Source of the DNA: Janthinobacterium sp. SUN073
Lineage (GTDB): Bacteria; Pseudomonadota; Gammaproteobacteria; Burkholderiales; Burkholderiaceae_D
DNA length: 64,000 nt
Reading direction: 5' to 3'
NCBI RefSeq assembly: GCF_030397665.1
Contig: NZ_JAPUBT010000007.1
Coordinates: 124,001 to 188,000, forward strand
The notes below the pieces were generated by a model. It did not search any database. It saw only the letters and a program-made list of their open reading frames with translations, and was not told the origin of the DNA. This document shows, piece after piece, positions 28,984 through 40,535 of this stretch (position 1 is the first letter of the stretch; every line of letters starts with the position of its first letter). Position numbers and translations under genes: made by a program.

Positions 28984-30162
28984 ATGGATGATGTCGTAAT
29001 CGTGGCCGCCGGCCGTACCGCAGTCGGCAAATTCGGTGGCAGTCTGGCCAAGATTCCTGCGTCCGAACTGGGCGCGCATGTAATCAAGGGCTTGCTGGCA
29101 CAAACCGGCATCGACCCGAACCTGATCGGCGAAGCGATCCTGGGCCAGGTGCTGACGGCTGCCGTCGGCCAGAACGCCGCGCGCCAGGCTGTCATCAAGG
29201 CTGGCCTGCCCAGCTCCATCCCGGCATTCACCATCAACAAGGTATGCGGCAGCGGCCTGAAGGCCACGCACCTGGCGGCGCAAGCGATCAAATGTGGCGA
29301 CGCCAACATCATCATCGCCGGTGGCCAGGAAAACATGAGCGCCTCGCCGCACGCGATGAACGGCTCGCGCGACGGTTTCCGCATGGGCGACTTCAAGATG
29401 GTCGACACCATGATCGTCGACGGCCTGTGGGATGTGTACAACCAGTACCACATGGGCATCACGGCGGAAAATGTCGCCAAGAAATACGAAGTGACGCGCG
29501 CCGAGCAGGATGAATTCGCGCTGCAGTCGCAACTGAAGGCGGAAGCGGCGCAAAAAGCGGGCAAGTTCAAGGATGAAATCCTGCCGCTGGAAATCGCCAA
29601 CAAAAAAGGCACCGTGGTCTTCGACAGCGACGAATACATCAAGCCGGGCTCGACCCTGGAATCGCTGACCGGCCTGCGCCCCGCGTTCGCCAAGGACGGT
29701 ACCGTCACCGCCGGCAATGCTTCCGGCCTGAACGATGGCGCCGCCGCCGTCATCATGATGTCGGCCTCGCAAGCGAAAGAACTGGGCTTGAAGCCGCTGG
29801 CACGCATCAAGGCCTACGCCTCGTCGGGCCTGGACCCGGCCGTCATGGGCATGGGCCCTGTCTCCGCTTCGCGTCTGTGCCTGAAAAAAGCCGGCTGGAC
29901 GCATGAAGAGCTGGACTTGATGGAAATCAATGAAGCGTTCGCCGCGCAAGCGATTGCCGTCAACAAGGAAATGGGCTGGGATACCAGCAAGATCAACGTG
30001 AACGGCGGCGCGATTGCCATCGGCCACCCGATCGGCGCCTCCGGCGCGCGCATCCTGGTCACGCTGATCCACGAAATGATACGCCGCGACGCCAAGAAAG
30101 GCCTAGCCGCCTTGTGCATCGGCGGCGGCATGGGTGTTGCTCTAGCGATCGAACGCGACTAA
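28984..30162 (+). CDS. phaA: acetyl-CoA acetyltransferase (beta-ketothiolase)
   Basis: 392 residues, the usual thiolase length. Catalytic residues: nucleophile C88 (NKVCGSG), H348 ([14 protein letters not shown]) and C378 (ALCIGGGMG). It condenses two acetyl-CoA to acetoacetyl-CoA, the first step of polyhydroxybutyrate synthesis. ATCGGAGAAATAA precedes the ATG. phaB follows after a 212-base gap holding a large inverted repeat, an unusually long spacing for this pair. Confidence 0.95.
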   Translation: MDDVVIVAAGRTAVGKFGGSLAKIPASELGAHVIKGLLAQTGIDPNLIGEAILGQVLTAAVGQNAARQAVIKAGLPSSIPAFTINKVCGSGLKATHLAAQAIKCGDANIIIAGGQENMSASPHAMNGSRDGFRMGDFKMVDTMIVDGLWDVYNQYHMGITAENVAKKYEVTRAEQDEFALQSQLKAEAAQKAGKFKDEILPLEIANKKGTVVFDSDEYIKPGSTLESLTGLRPAFAKDGTVTAGNASGLNDGAAAVIMMSASQAKELGLKPLARIKAYASSGLDPAVMGMGPVSASRLCLKKAGWTHEELDLMEINEAFAAQAIAVNKEMGWDTSKINVNGGAIAIGHPIGASGARILVTLIHEMIRRDAKKGLAALCIGGGMGVALAIERD

Positions 30163-30169
30163 GTAGCTG

Positions 30170-30287
30170 GCACCGCCCCCAAGCTACTGCGCGGCGCGCT
30201 TTGCGGCCTGCGATGCTCACCGTGTTGAAACACGGTTGCGCTTCTTAGCCACAAATCATCGCCGCTCGCTACGCTTGGGTACGGTGC
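30170..30287. repeat. nested inverted-repeat element between phaA and phaB
   Basis: Fifteen-base ends (30170-30184 and 30273-30287) are inverted copies differing at two bases. Inside lies a hairpin ACCGTGT-TGAA-ACACGGT (30219-30236) and further GCGGC/GCCGC pairing. No open frame fills it. The structure suggests a mobile intergenic repeat or an RNA structure that sets phaB level relative to phaA. Confidence 0.7.
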
Positions 30288-30374
30288 GGTTTGCCGCCGT
30301 GATGCAACGGTTGTGGACTGCCTTACCTAATTAATTAACTTTTTAGCAACAGAACGACACTGAGGGGATGAAAA

Positions 30375-31115
30375 ATGGCAAGAGTTGCATTGGTAACTGG
30401 TGGCATGGGTGGTCTGGGCGAAGCGGTGTGTTTTAAACTGGCGGCGCTCGGTTATCGCGTGGTCACGACCTATTCTCCAGGCAATCAGAAGGTCGCGGAC
30501 TGGCTGGCGACGACCAAGGACATGGGCTATGACTTCAAGGCGTATCCGTGCGACGTGGCCGACTACGATTCGGCTGCCGCCTGCGTGGCTGCCGTGGAAA
30601 AGGATATCGGTCCTGTCGACGTGCTGGTGAATAACGCCGGCATCACGCGCGACATGACGTTCAAGAAGATGGACAAGCCGAACTGGGATGCCGTGATGGG
30701 CACCAACCTCGACTCCGTTTTCAACATGACCAAGCCTGTCTGCGACGGCATGGTGGAACGCGGCTGGGGCCGCATCATCAATATCTCGTCCGTGAATGGT
30801 CAGAAGGGTGCCTTCGGCCAGACCAACTACTCGGCCGCGAAAGCCGGCATGCACGGTTTCACCAAGTCGCTGGCGCTGGAAGTGGCGCGCAAGAACGTCA
30901 CCGTCAACACCATTTCGCCAGGTTACATCGGTACCAAGATGGTCATGGCAATTCCGCAGGAAGTGCTCGACAGCAAAATCATCCCGCAAATTCCGATGGC
31001 GCGCCTGGGCAAGCCGGAAGAAGTGGCCGGCCTGGTGGCTTACCTGGCCTCCGACGAGGCAGCGTTCGTCACTGGCGCGAATATCTCGATCAACGGCGGC
31101 CAGCACATGTCGTAA
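30375..31115 (+). CDS. phaB: acetoacetyl-CoA reductase
   Basis: 246 residues of the short-chain dehydrogenase family. The cofactor loop TGGMGGLGEAV is at about 8-18, NNAGITRD at 86-93, and the catalytic triad is S138/S139, Y152 and K156. It matches PhaB (FKKMDKPNWDAVMGTNLDSVFNMTKPV). It reduces acetoacetyl-CoA to (R)-3-hydroxybutyryl-CoA with NADPH, giving the monomer for polyhydroxybutyrate. GAGGGG precedes the ATG. A terminator follows the stop. Confidence 0.96.
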   Translation: MARVALVTGGMGGLGEAVCFKLAALGYRVVTTYSPGNQKVADWLATTKDMGYDFKAYPCDVADYDSAAACVAAVEKDIGPVDVLVNNAGITRDMTFKKMDKPNWDAVMGTNLDSVFNMTKPVCDGMVERGWGRIINISSVNGQKGAFGQTNYSAAKAGMHGFTKSLALEVARKNVTVNTISPGYIGTKMVMAIPQEVLDSKIIPQIPMARLGKPEEVAGLVAYLASDEAAFVTGANISINGGQHMS

Positions 31116-31137
31116 TCGTTGTTGAGGTAAAACAGAG

Positions 31138-31162
31138 AGACAGCTGCGGCTGTCTTTTTTTT
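31138..31162 (+). terminator. Rho-independent terminator after phaB
   Basis: AGACAGC-TGCG-GCTGTCT stem-loop followed by a run of T. It closes the phaP-phaA-phaB group. Confidence 0.92.
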
Positions 31163-31233
31163 ATGCTTGCAAGCAAAACAAGGGGAGTGCGGGATTTGCC
31201 TTAGAATCAGCATTTCCCTTTCCGCTTCCCTTC

Positions 31234-32658
31234 ATGACTGCACTTTTTGCCTTGCGCCGCGCCAGCCTGGCCGCCGTCCTTCTCCTGGCCGCTGCTGCTG
31301 CCCAGGCCGCTGTCTCGTTTCATGTGAGCGTCACCACCGAGCGCGAGAATCGCCCCGGCGTGAAAAGCCGCTTGCCGGCGCAGGAAGTGCAGGAAAGTGA
31401 CGTGGTGCTGGGCCAGCAGTACATCAGCGTCAGCGATGGCAAGACGCTATCCGTGCTCGATTTTTCCACGCGCCGGCGTTATGTTATCGACAAGGCAGCG
31501 GGGACTTACGAGCAATACTCGCTGTTCGATGTTGTCGCGCTGCGCCAGAGCGAGATGCGCCACCGGCTGGGCATTGCCGACGTGCTGACTGTCGCCAAGC
31601 GGGCCGATCAGGTCACGCCCCAAGCCTACGAGGAGCAGGCGCTGTCGGTCCGGGCCGGCAAGGTGCGAGGCCGGCTGGTGCCCAACATTCTCGATGGCGA
31701 GGTGCTGTGGTCGCTCGATGAGCACCCTTTGCTGCGTCTGGGGCCGGCCCATAGCGCAGGCGACGGGCAGGACAGCAAGGCGTTTGCCCAGTTCTTGCGT
31801 TATACCTGGGGCGGTCACCCGCTGGTGCTGAAAATGCTTGCCGACAGCCGGCAGATTCCCATGCGATTCCTGCTGCACTATCAGGAGGTGGGAGGCACGC
31901 TCACGCGCCGCTTTCGTGTCAGTGCCGTGCAGGCGGATGCACCCGCGACCTTTACGCTGCAAGGCTACCGGCCGGGCAGGGCCGGCGCCGACGCTCCCGT
32001 TCTGGCGCGCGTGCTGGACCAGGCAACGCGGCTGCAGCCATTGGCGGCCGAGGCGCATCCGGCAATGCGCGCGCAGGCGGAGCAGGCGTTTGCCGGGCAG
32101 CAGCCTTTTGCTGCCTTGCTGATCATGATGGAAGACAATTATTCCACAGGCGCCCCGGTGGGGAAATTGTCGCCGCAGCAAAGGCTGGCGCTGGAAACCA
32201 ATGAGCAGGCACAGCAATTGATACGTGCGCTGTCCGCCAGAGACGAGGACGCCATCAAGGCCGGCCTCGCCGCAGTGCAGGCATTGCGCGCGCAGGTCGG
32301 CAAGGATCAGCCCATGCTGACATTGTTTGAGGCCAGCATGCGCGGCAAGGCGGGGCAATGGCCGGAGGCGACCACGCTGTATCTGCAAGCGCTGCAAGCG
32401 CGGCCGCAGCTGGCCGGCGGCTACAAGGAACTGGGCGATGCGTTGTATGCGCAGTTCGATACTGCCAATGCCTGGCGCAGCTGGGAGGCGGGCCGGACAC
32501 TGGCACCCACGCATCGCCTGTTTGCCAGCGTGAACCGCCGGGAACAGGAATTACTGACGGCTTATCCCGTCTTTTTTGAGAGCGGGGCGCCGGTTCAGCC
32601 CAGCACCAGCCGCCCCGCCAGCAGCACGAACACGGTGGGCAGCACGAACTTGCCGTAA
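31234..32658 (+). CDS. secreted hypothetical protein with TPR-like C-terminus
   Basis: 474 residues. The signal peptide (about 1-26) ends in AQA before AVSFHVSVTTERE. The central part (about 30-260) is a mixed alpha-beta region of no recognised family. Residues about 340-450 form helical repeats (EASMRGKAGQWPEATTLYLQALQARPQLAGGYKELGDALYAQFDTANAWRSWEAG is close to a tetratricopeptide pattern), which suggests protein binding. The last 40 residues are low-complexity Ser/Pro/Thr. The final 64 bases overlap the 3' end of the opposite-strand LysE gene. It is probably monocistronic. Function unknown. Confidence 0.75.
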   Translation: MTALFALRRASLAAVLLLAAAAAQAAVSFHVSVTTERENRPGVKSRLPAQEVQESDVVLGQQYISVSDGKTLSVLDFSTRRRYVIDKAAGTYEQYSLFDVVALRQSEMRHRLGIADVLTVAKRADQVTPQAYEEQALSVRAGKVRGRLVPNILDGEVLWSLDEHPLLRLGPAHSAGDGQDSKAFAQFLRYTWGGHPLVLKMLADSRQIPMRFLLHYQEVGGTLTRRFRVSAVQADAPATFTLQGYRPGRAGADAPVLARVLDQATRLQPLAAEAHPAMRAQAEQAFAGQQPFAALLIMMEDNYSTGAPVGKLSPQQRLALETNEQAQQLIRALSARDEDAIKAGLAAVQALRAQVGKDQPMLTLFEASMRGKAGQWPEATTLYLQALQARPQLAGGYKELGDALYAQFDTANAWRSWEAGRTLAPTHRLFASVNRREQELLTAYPVFFESGAPVQPSTSRPASSTNTVGSTNLP

Positions 32659-33215
32659 GGCGAAGGTTTGCCGCGCAGGCGGCGCGCCAGGCGTGCGGCC
32701 AGTACGGCGTACAGGGCATCGAACAGCAAGCCCACCAGCACCAGGACGGCGCCCAGACGCAGGTATTGCATGCCGACCTGCTCGCTGCCAACGACGAATT
32801 GCGGCAGGAACATGCTGCAAAACAGCAGTGCCTTCGGATTGAGCAGATTTGTCAGGAAGCCGCGCACCAGGCTGGCGCGGGCGCCGTGCGCCGTGGCGGG
32901 GGCGGCTTTTTCCTGTGCCGTGCTTGTTGACAGGGCCGACTGCAGCAGGCGCAGCGCCAGGTACAGCAGATACGCGGCGCCCGCCCATTTGACCCATTGC
33001 AAGGCTTGCGGATGCGTCACCATCAATGCCGCCAGGCCCGCGCCCGACAGCGCCACGTGCACGGCGCGCGCGCCGGCGATGCCCAGCGCCGTCACCAGCG
33101 CCGTCGCCACGCCGCGCGCGGCGCCCGTCGCCAGCACCAGCGCCATGTCGGGGCCCGGTAATAAAAAGGCGCCGGCCAGTGCCAGCAGGTACATCAGGAA
33201 GGTAGAATCGGACAT
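32595..33215 (-). CDS. LysE/RhtB family amino-acid exporter
   Basis: 206 residues with six hydrophobic helices. The N-terminal FLLPGPDMALVLATG and GFLTNLLNPKALLFCSMFLPQFV patterns are typical of LysE/RhtB exporters, which drive amino acids or homoserine lactones out by proton antiport. A Lrp/AsnC regulator gene is divergent 165 bases away, the common arrangement for regulator-controlled exporters. Its 3' end overlaps the convergent gene by 64 bases. Substrate unknown. Confidence 0.9.
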   Translation of the reverse strand: MSDSTFLMYLLALAGAFLLPGPDMALVLATGAARGVATALVTALGIAGARAVHVALSGAGLAALMVTHPQALQWVKWAGAAYLLYLALRLLQSALSTSTAQEKAAPATAHGARASLVRGFLTNLLNPKALLFCSMFLPQFVVGSEQVGMQYLRLGAVLVLVGLLFDALYAVLAARLARRLRGKPSPYGKFVLPTVFVLLAGRLVLG

Positions 33216-33380
33216 GGCGCAGCTCGGTCACAGGCAAAAAGTAAGGGCGGGAGCAACGGCAGCTTGCCGCATGCTCGCCGGGCCCCATTATGTTCTTGTC
33301 GCGATGAAATGTGCTTGCTTTTCCTGCCCTGCATGCCCTAGTATTCGGGTAGATTCCACTCCTATAAAAACAAAAAATAG

Positions 33381-33863
33381 ATGAAAATTTCAGAAGTTAG
33401 CCTCGACGCCACCGATTTGCAAATACTCAGGCTGTTGCAGGATGAAGGAAGGCTGTCCAACGCGCGCCTGGCCGAGCGCTTGAAGCTCAGTGAAACCCCC
33501 GTCTGGCGCCGCCTGCGCCGCCTGGAAGAGGAAGGGTTTATTACCGGCTACCAGGCTTTGCTCAACCGCAAGAAACTGGGCATCGGCCTGGTGGCCTTTG
33601 TACGGGTCGTGTTTGCCAACCATGGCGGCGAGCAGCCGTCGCAGTTCGAGCAAGCCATCGCGACGATTCCCGAGATATTGTCGTGCCACAATGTGGCGGG
33701 CGAAGCCGATTATTTCCTGCAAGTGGTGGCGCGCGACCTGGAAGCGTATGGCGAATTCGTCTCGACGGTGTTGCGCCGCCTCCCCGGCGTGGCGGAAATC
33801 CAGTCCAGCCTGTCGATGCGCGAAATCAAGTCGTCGAACCGCCTGCCCTTGCCGCTGGCCTGA
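33381..33863 (+). CDS. Lrp/AsnC family transcriptional regulator
   Basis: 160 residues. The N-terminal winged helix-turn-helix (about 8-60: LDATDLQILRLLQDEGRLSNARLAERLKLSETPVWRRLRRLEEEG) is followed by the ligand-sensing RAM domain (about 70-150; PEILSCHNVAGEADYFLQVVA). It probably senses an amino acid and controls the divergent LysE-type exporter gene. The start is ATG 33381; AAAAAATAG before it is a weak ribosome binding site. The next gene, pip, follows at 76 bases. Confidence 0.93.
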   Translation: MKISEVSLDATDLQILRLLQDEGRLSNARLAERLKLSETPVWRRLRRLEEEGFITGYQALLNRKKLGIGLVAFVRVVFANHGGEQPSQFEQAIATIPEILSCHNVAGEADYFLQVVARDLEAYGEFVSTVLRRLPGVAEIQSSLSMREIKSSNRLPLPLA

Positions 33864-33939
33864 GGCGCCGGGGGCGCACTATAATTGGAACAGTTGCCAG
33901 GAATCGTGCCTGGCCCCTGACTGCCATCTAAGGACCGCC

Positions 33940-34896
33940 ATGCCCGATTCCCTGTCGCCCCTGTTTCCCGCCCTGATGCCGAACCGGCACGGCATGCTGG
34001 CGGTCGATGACCTGCACACCATTTATTGGGAAGAGTGCGGCAATCCCGACGGCATTCCCGTGTTGTTCCTGCATGGCGGCCCGGGCGCGGGCCTGTCGCC
34101 GCAGCACCGTCGCTTTTTCGATCCGCAGCGCTACCGCGTGATCCTGTTCGACCAGCGTGGCGCGGGCAAGTCCACGCCGCTGGGCGAATGGCGCAACAAC
34201 ACGACGCAGTTGCTGATCGAGGATATCGAAGTGCTGCGCGCCCAGTTCGGCATCGCCCAGTGGCTGGTGTTTGGCGGCTCCTGGGGCTCGACCCTGGCGC
34301 TGGCGTATGGCCAGGCGCATCCGGAAGCTTGCCTCGGTTTCGTGCTGCGCGGCATCTTTTTATGCACGCAGGCGGAAATCGACTGGTTCATCGAAGGCGT
34401 ACGCTGGTTCTATCCGGAATTGTACGCAGAATTTGCCGCGCCGATTCCGCCAGAGGAGCGGGGCGACTTGCTGGCCGCCTACGTGCAACGCATCCTCAGC
34501 AGCGACCCCGCCGTGTACTGGCCTGCCGCGCGCGCCTGGAGCCGCTTCGAGGGCCGCCGCGTCTACCTGATGCCGCAGCCGGAAGATGCGCCGAACGATG
34601 CGCTGGACCTGGGCGTGGGCAGGCTCGAATCGCATTACATGGCCAATCTCGGTTTCTTCGAAGAAGACCAGCTGATCCGCAACATGGGGCGCATCGCGCA
34701 CTTGCCGGCCGTCATCGTTCAGGGACGCTACGACGCCATCTGCCCGCCCCTGTCGGCTTACCGCCTGCAGCAAGCCTGGCCCGGCGCGCAGCTGGAGATG
34801 ATACCGGACGCGGGCCATGGCGCGCTGGAGCACGGCATCGCTTCGGCGCTGGTGCGCGCCACCGAGCGCTTCGTCCCGGGGCGTGGCTTCGCATGA
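33940..34896 (+). CDS. pip: proline iminopeptidase
   Basis: 318 residues from ATG 33940, with TAAGGA upstream. Alpha/beta-hydrolase of family S33: oxyanion region HGGPGAG (45-51), DQRGAGKSTP (71-80), nucleophile S114 in GGSWGST, an Asp in GRYDAICPP and a His in DAGHGALE. It removes N-terminal proline from peptides in the cytoplasm. The residues are all in place and the length matches the family. It is probably transcribed with or just after the Lrp-type gene. Confidence 0.95.
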   Translation: MPDSLSPLFPALMPNRHGMLAVDDLHTIYWEECGNPDGIPVLFLHGGPGAGLSPQHRRFFDPQRYRVILFDQRGAGKSTPLGEWRNNTTQLLIEDIEVLRAQFGIAQWLVFGGSWGSTLALAYGQAHPEACLGFVLRGIFLCTQAEIDWFIEGVRWFYPELYAEFAAPIPPEERGDLLAAYVQRILSSDPAVYWPAARAWSRFEGRRVYLMPQPEDAPNDALDLGVGRLESHYMANLGFFEEDQLIRNMGRIAHLPAVIVQGRYDAICPPLSAYRLQQAWPGAQLEMIPDAGHGALEHGIASALVRATERFVPGRGFA

Positions 34897-35008
34897 CATC
34901 TAAACATGCCGGTTGGCAAAGCGGCCAGCCGGCGTGCGCCACCTGCTACACTAGCGCCTGTGCCGCCGCCTTCCGCGGGCGGCAGTGCGACCTTACCTTT
35001 TTTTACCC

Positions 35009-35449
35009 ATGAACATACAGATCGGCGACATCGGCCATATCATTCAGCTGGCGATTGCGCCGGTTTTCCTGCTGACCGGCATCGGCACCATGCTGGTCGT
35101 GCTGACCAACCGCCTGGGCCGCATCATCGACCGCACGCGCGTGCTGGAAGACCGGCTCGACATCGGTTACAACGATTTCTATATGGATGAGCTAGATACC
35201 TTGTATCAGCGTACCCATCTGATCAATTACTCGATTTCGCTGAGCACGGCCTGCGGTTTCTTCGTCTGCGTCATCATCGCCATGCTGTTTCTGGGCGATA
35301 TTATGAATCTGACCCTGGACAAATACATCGCGGCCTTCTTTGTGCTGGCCGTGATTTGCCTGATCGGCTGTTTTATTTACTTACTGCGCGAAATTTACCT
35401 GGCCGCCAGGGCCCAGCGCATCCGGCGCCATATCCGCCCGCCCCGTTAA
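35009..35449 (+). CDS. DUF2721 membrane protein
   Basis: 146 residues from ATG 35009. The DUF2721 pattern is clear: an N-terminal helix (IIQLAIAPVFLLTGIGTMLVVLTNRLGRIIDRTRVLE), a charged middle, then two C-terminal membrane helices (about 75-130). Probably three membrane segments with a cytoplasmic basic tail. No ribosome binding site of note is seen. Function is unknown. The following gene starts 44 bases later on the same strand. Confidence 0.85.
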   Translation: MNIQIGDIGHIIQLAIAPVFLLTGIGTMLVVLTNRLGRIIDRTRVLEDRLDIGYNDFYMDELDTLYQRTHLINYSISLSTACGFFVCVIIAMLFLGDIMNLTLDKYIAAFFVLAVICLIGCFIYLLREIYLAARAQRIRRHIRPPR

Positions 35450-35493
35450 GCGACCGCGCCGGTTTTACCCTACTATTGAAGAACGAGTCCAGC

Positions 35494-35949
35494 ATGCACG
35501 ATTACAAACGTCCCCCCACCCTGCACCGCTACGGCCAGCGCAGCGAACTCGATCTGGCGCTGAGCCTGGGCCAGTTCCGTCTGATGCCCGCGGGCAATTG
35601 CCTGACCCTCAGCTTTTCGCAAGTGTGGGACAAGCAACTGTTCGACCTGTTCGCCCCGGCCGACGCCTGTTTGATCATCCACAATACGGAAGAATTCGGC
35701 GAACGCCTGCACCGCGCCGTGCAGCGCACCTTGCCCAGCTGGGCCGGCATCGACGGCGTCGTCGAATATGGCCAGCGCGCCGCCCTGGGCGCCGCCTTCA
35801 CCAAGACGCGCGCCGAAGCGCCCGAGCAGGAATGGCTGTTCGCCTGGCGCTCGATGCAACCGCAGGCCAGCCTGAACCCCGTCACGGTCAAACTGGGCAG
35901 CCTGGAAAATTTCGCGGAAATCCGCGACCGCGACACGTATCTGGCGTAA
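35494..35949 (+). CDS. hypothetical protein, 151 aa
   Basis: The ATG at 35494 is the likely start. The protein is soluble, with no signal peptide or membrane helix, and has even hydrophobic spacing (LDLALSLGQFRLMPAGNCLTLSFSQVWDKQLFDLF). I recognise no family. It follows DUF2721 by 44 bases and the convergent START-like gene ends 11 bases later. The reading frame, codon use and spacing support a true gene of unknown role. Confidence 0.65.
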   Translation: MHDYKRPPTLHRYGQRSELDLALSLGQFRLMPAGNCLTLSFSQVWDKQLFDLFAPADACLIIHNTEEFGERLHRAVQRTLPSWAGIDGVVEYGQRAALGAAFTKTRAEAPEQEWLFAWRSMQPQASLNPVTVKLGSLENFAEIRDRDTYLA

Positions 35950-35960
35950 TTCCGCCTGAA

Positions 35961-36542
35961 TTATCCGGATTTATCGGCGTGCTGGCTGTCGATGCGTGCC
36001 AGTACTGCCGCCATCATGCGCTCGATATCGCCGCGTATCATGGTCGTGCCCAGCATGCCTGGCACATAGAAGCCCGGCATCAGCCGGCTGGAAAAGACGA
36101 TGCGCGTGCCGCCCGTCTCGGGGATGGGGTACAAATTCCAGCGCGATTCGTAATGCCGCATGTCGCCGGAGATCAGGGCGATGTCGATGGAGGTCAACGG
36201 CGTTTCCGTGGCCCGCACCACCAGATGGATGGCGTGGTTCATGAACAGGAAGCGCGCCATGCCCTGTTGCTCGATGATGACTTCATTACCGTTGCGCGAC
36301 AGCACGCGGCAAGAGCTGAGGTCGGGCACGAATTCGCTCATGCGCTCGTAGCTGGTCAGGGTTTTCCACACGGACATCGGCGGTGCCTGCACGCTGCCGC
36401 TGGCATCGACTTCATACATGCGCTGCCCGTCGACCTCGATGCGCTTGACCTCGACCTTCAGCTTGTCCAGGCGTTGCGCCTGTGCCAGCGCGGTAGCGGG
36501 GACGGTGCACAGCATCAGCAGGCAGAGGAAGAGTCGCGTCAT
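35961..36542 (-). CDS. exported SRPBCC/START-like protein
   Basis: 193 residues from ATG 36542. Signal peptide (MTRLFLCLLMLCTVPATALAQA). The mature part matches the polyketide-cyclase/START-like fold (VDASGSVQAPPMSVWKTLTSYERMSEFVPDLSSCRVL; SRWNLYPIPETGGTRIVFSSRL), a helix-grip fold for hydrophobic ligands. Secreted members are of unknown function and may bind lipids in the periplasm. It is convergent with the preceding 151-aa gene and stands alone on its strand. Confidence 0.82.
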   Translation of the reverse strand: MTRLFLCLLMLCTVPATALAQAQRLDKLKVEVKRIEVDGQRMYEVDASGSVQAPPMSVWKTLTSYERMSEFVPDLSSCRVLSRNGNEVIIEQQGMARFLFMNHAIHLVVRATETPLTSIDIALISGDMRHYESRWNLYPIPETGGTRIVFSSRLMPGFYVPGMLGTTMIRGDIERMMAAVLARIDSQHADKSG

Positions 36543-36551
36543 GCCACCTAG

Positions 36552-38747
<2,196 letters not shown>

Positions 38748-38760
38748 CCCGGAAAAAACT

Positions 38761-38787
38761 GGGGTCGGACCCTGAGGGTCCGACCCC
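38761..38787. repeat. GGGGTCGGACCC inverted repeat (copy 3 of 3), terminator-like
   Basis: GGGGTCGGACCC (38761-38772) and its exact complement (38776-38787) enclose a three-base loop TGA. It lies between the convergent fadH and antiporter genes and forms a very stable hairpin, though no clear T-run follows. It is the shortest-loop member of the family at 14415 and 18770. Confidence 0.88.
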
Positions 38788-38825
38788 GGCATTTGCATGG
38801 GCTAGAGGTTCGGTATCAAAGAACC

Positions 38826-40535
38826 TTAATGGCCATGCCCCTTCTTGGCCGTCTCAAAACTCTGCAGCACATGCTCGGCCATGCCATTGGCCAGCTCGTG
38901 CTCGCCAATGAAGACCTTGCCCGCGTTTTCCGCGCGCAGCAATTCCGCCTCTTCCTCGCTGTGCGTGCGTACCACCGTCAGGATGGCGGGGTTCAGCGCG
39001 CGCGCCGTCTCGATCATGGCGCGCACGTGGAAGGTGTCCGGCGTGGCGATGACGAGCATGGTGGCGTGCGTGATGTGCGCCTGGATCAGCACGGCCGGTT
39101 CGCCCGCATTGCCGGCCACGGCCGGAATGCCCTGCTTGCGCAGCTGGTCGACGATTTCGCGGTTTTCCTCGGCGACGACAAAATGAATGCCGCGTTCCAT
39201 CAGGGCGGCGGCGATGCGCCGGCCCACGCGGCCGTAGCCGACCAGCACGACTTGACCCGACAGCTTTTCCTGCGGCACCGTCATCGGCAGTTCGGCCAGC
39301 GGGTCGGTGGTGCGTTCGAACTTGCGCGCGAAATCGCTGTTGCCGATCACGCGCAGCAGCGGCTTGGCCATGCTGAACACGAGCGGGTTGAGGGCGATGG
39401 ACAGGATGGCGCCGGCCAGGATCAGGCTTTGTCCTTCCTGCGGCATCAGGCCCAAGGAGAGGCCCAGGGCCGCCAGGATGAACGAGAATTCACCGATCTG
39501 CGCCAGGCTGGCCGAGACGATGATGGCTGTTTTTGGCGGATAGCGCAGGGCCATCACCAGCAAAAAGGCGGCGATGGACTTGCCGAAGATAATGATGGCG
39601 CACACGGCCAGCACCTGCAGCGGCTTCTCGATGAGGATATTCGGCTCGAACAGCATGCCGACGGAAACGAAGAACAGCACGGCAAACGCGTCGCGCAGGG
39701 GCAAGGACTCTTCCGCGGCGCGGTGGCTCAGTTCGGACTCGCGCAGCACCATGCCGGCGAAGAAGGCGCCCAGCGCGAACGACACACCGAACAGTTTGGT
39801 GGAAGCGTAGGCGATGCCGACGGCGGCGGCGATCACGCACAGGGTAAACAGTTCGCGCGAACCGGTGCGCGCCACTTGCCACAAAATCCATGGGAACAGC
39901 TTGCGGCCCACCACCAGCATGAAGACGATGAAACCGGCTACTTGCCCCAGGGTCACGGCCAGGGTTTGCCACAGGCTGGTGGCCTCGGCTCCCGGCGCGA
40001 CCTTGCCACCCAGCATACCGGCGAACGCCGGCAGCAGCACCAGCACCAGGACGGTGACGAGGTCTTCCACCACCAGCCAGCCGACGGCGATGCGGCCATT
40101 GAGCGAGTCGAGGATGCCCCGTTCTTCCAGCGCGCGCAGCAGCACCACGGTACTGGCCACGGACAGGGCCAAGCCAAAGACCAGTCCGCCACCTAGCGTC
40201 CAGCCCCACCAGTGGGCCAGGCCCATACCCATCGCCGTGGCGACGCCGATCTGCAAGATGGCGCCGGGCAGCGCGATCTTGCGCACGTCCCACAAATCGT
40301 CGATGGAAAAGTGCAGGCCGACACCGAACATCATCAGCATCACCCCGATCTCCGCCAATTGCCCGGCTATTTCCGCATTCGCCACAAAACCGGGCGTGGC
40401 CGGTCCGATGATGATGCCGGCGGCCAGATAGCCGACCAATGCCGGCAGTTTCAGGCGCGCGGCGATGAAGCCGAAGATGAGGCCGAACCCGAGGGCGGCG
40501 GCGATGGTGGTGATCAGACTGATGTCATGGGGCAT
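38826..40535 (-). CDS. ybaL: YbaL-type monovalent cation:proton antiporter
   Basis: 569 residues. About twelve membrane helices (1-400) of the CPA2 family (GYLAAGIIIGPATPGFV; MMFGVGLHFSIDDLW) are followed by a TrkA-N domain (from about 410) with nucleotide loop VVLVGYGRVGRR. This order matches YbaL/KefB/KefC proteins; no separate KefF/KefG ancillary gene lies adjacent. It is thought to exchange K+ or Na+ for H+ under nucleotide or glutathione control. The gene is monocistronic, and shares the hairpin at 38761 with fadH. Confidence 0.9.
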   Translation of the reverse strand: MPHDISLITTIAAALGFGLIFGFIAARLKLPALVGYLAAGIIIGPATPGFVANAEIAGQLAEIGVMLMMFGVGLHFSIDDLWDVRKIALPGAILQIGVATAMGMGLAHWWGWTLGGGLVFGLALSVASTVVLLRALEERGILDSLNGRIAVGWLVVEDLVTVLVLVLLPAFAGMLGGKVAPGAEATSLWQTLAVTLGQVAGFIVFMLVVGRKLFPWILWQVARTGSRELFTLCVIAAAVGIAYASTKLFGVSFALGAFFAGMVLRESELSHRAAEESLPLRDAFAVLFFVSVGMLFEPNILIEKPLQVLAVCAIIIFGKSIAAFLLVMALRYPPKTAIIVSASLAQIGEFSFILAALGLSLGLMPQEGQSLILAGAILSIALNPLVFSMAKPLLRVIGNSDFARKFERTTDPLAELPMTVPQEKLSGQVVLVGYGRVGRRIAAALMERGIHFVVAEENREIVDQLRKQGIPAVAGNAGEPAVLIQAHITHATMLVIATPDTFHVRAMIETARALNPAILTVVRTHSEEEAELLRAENAGKVFIGEHELANGMAEHVLQSFETAKKGHGH

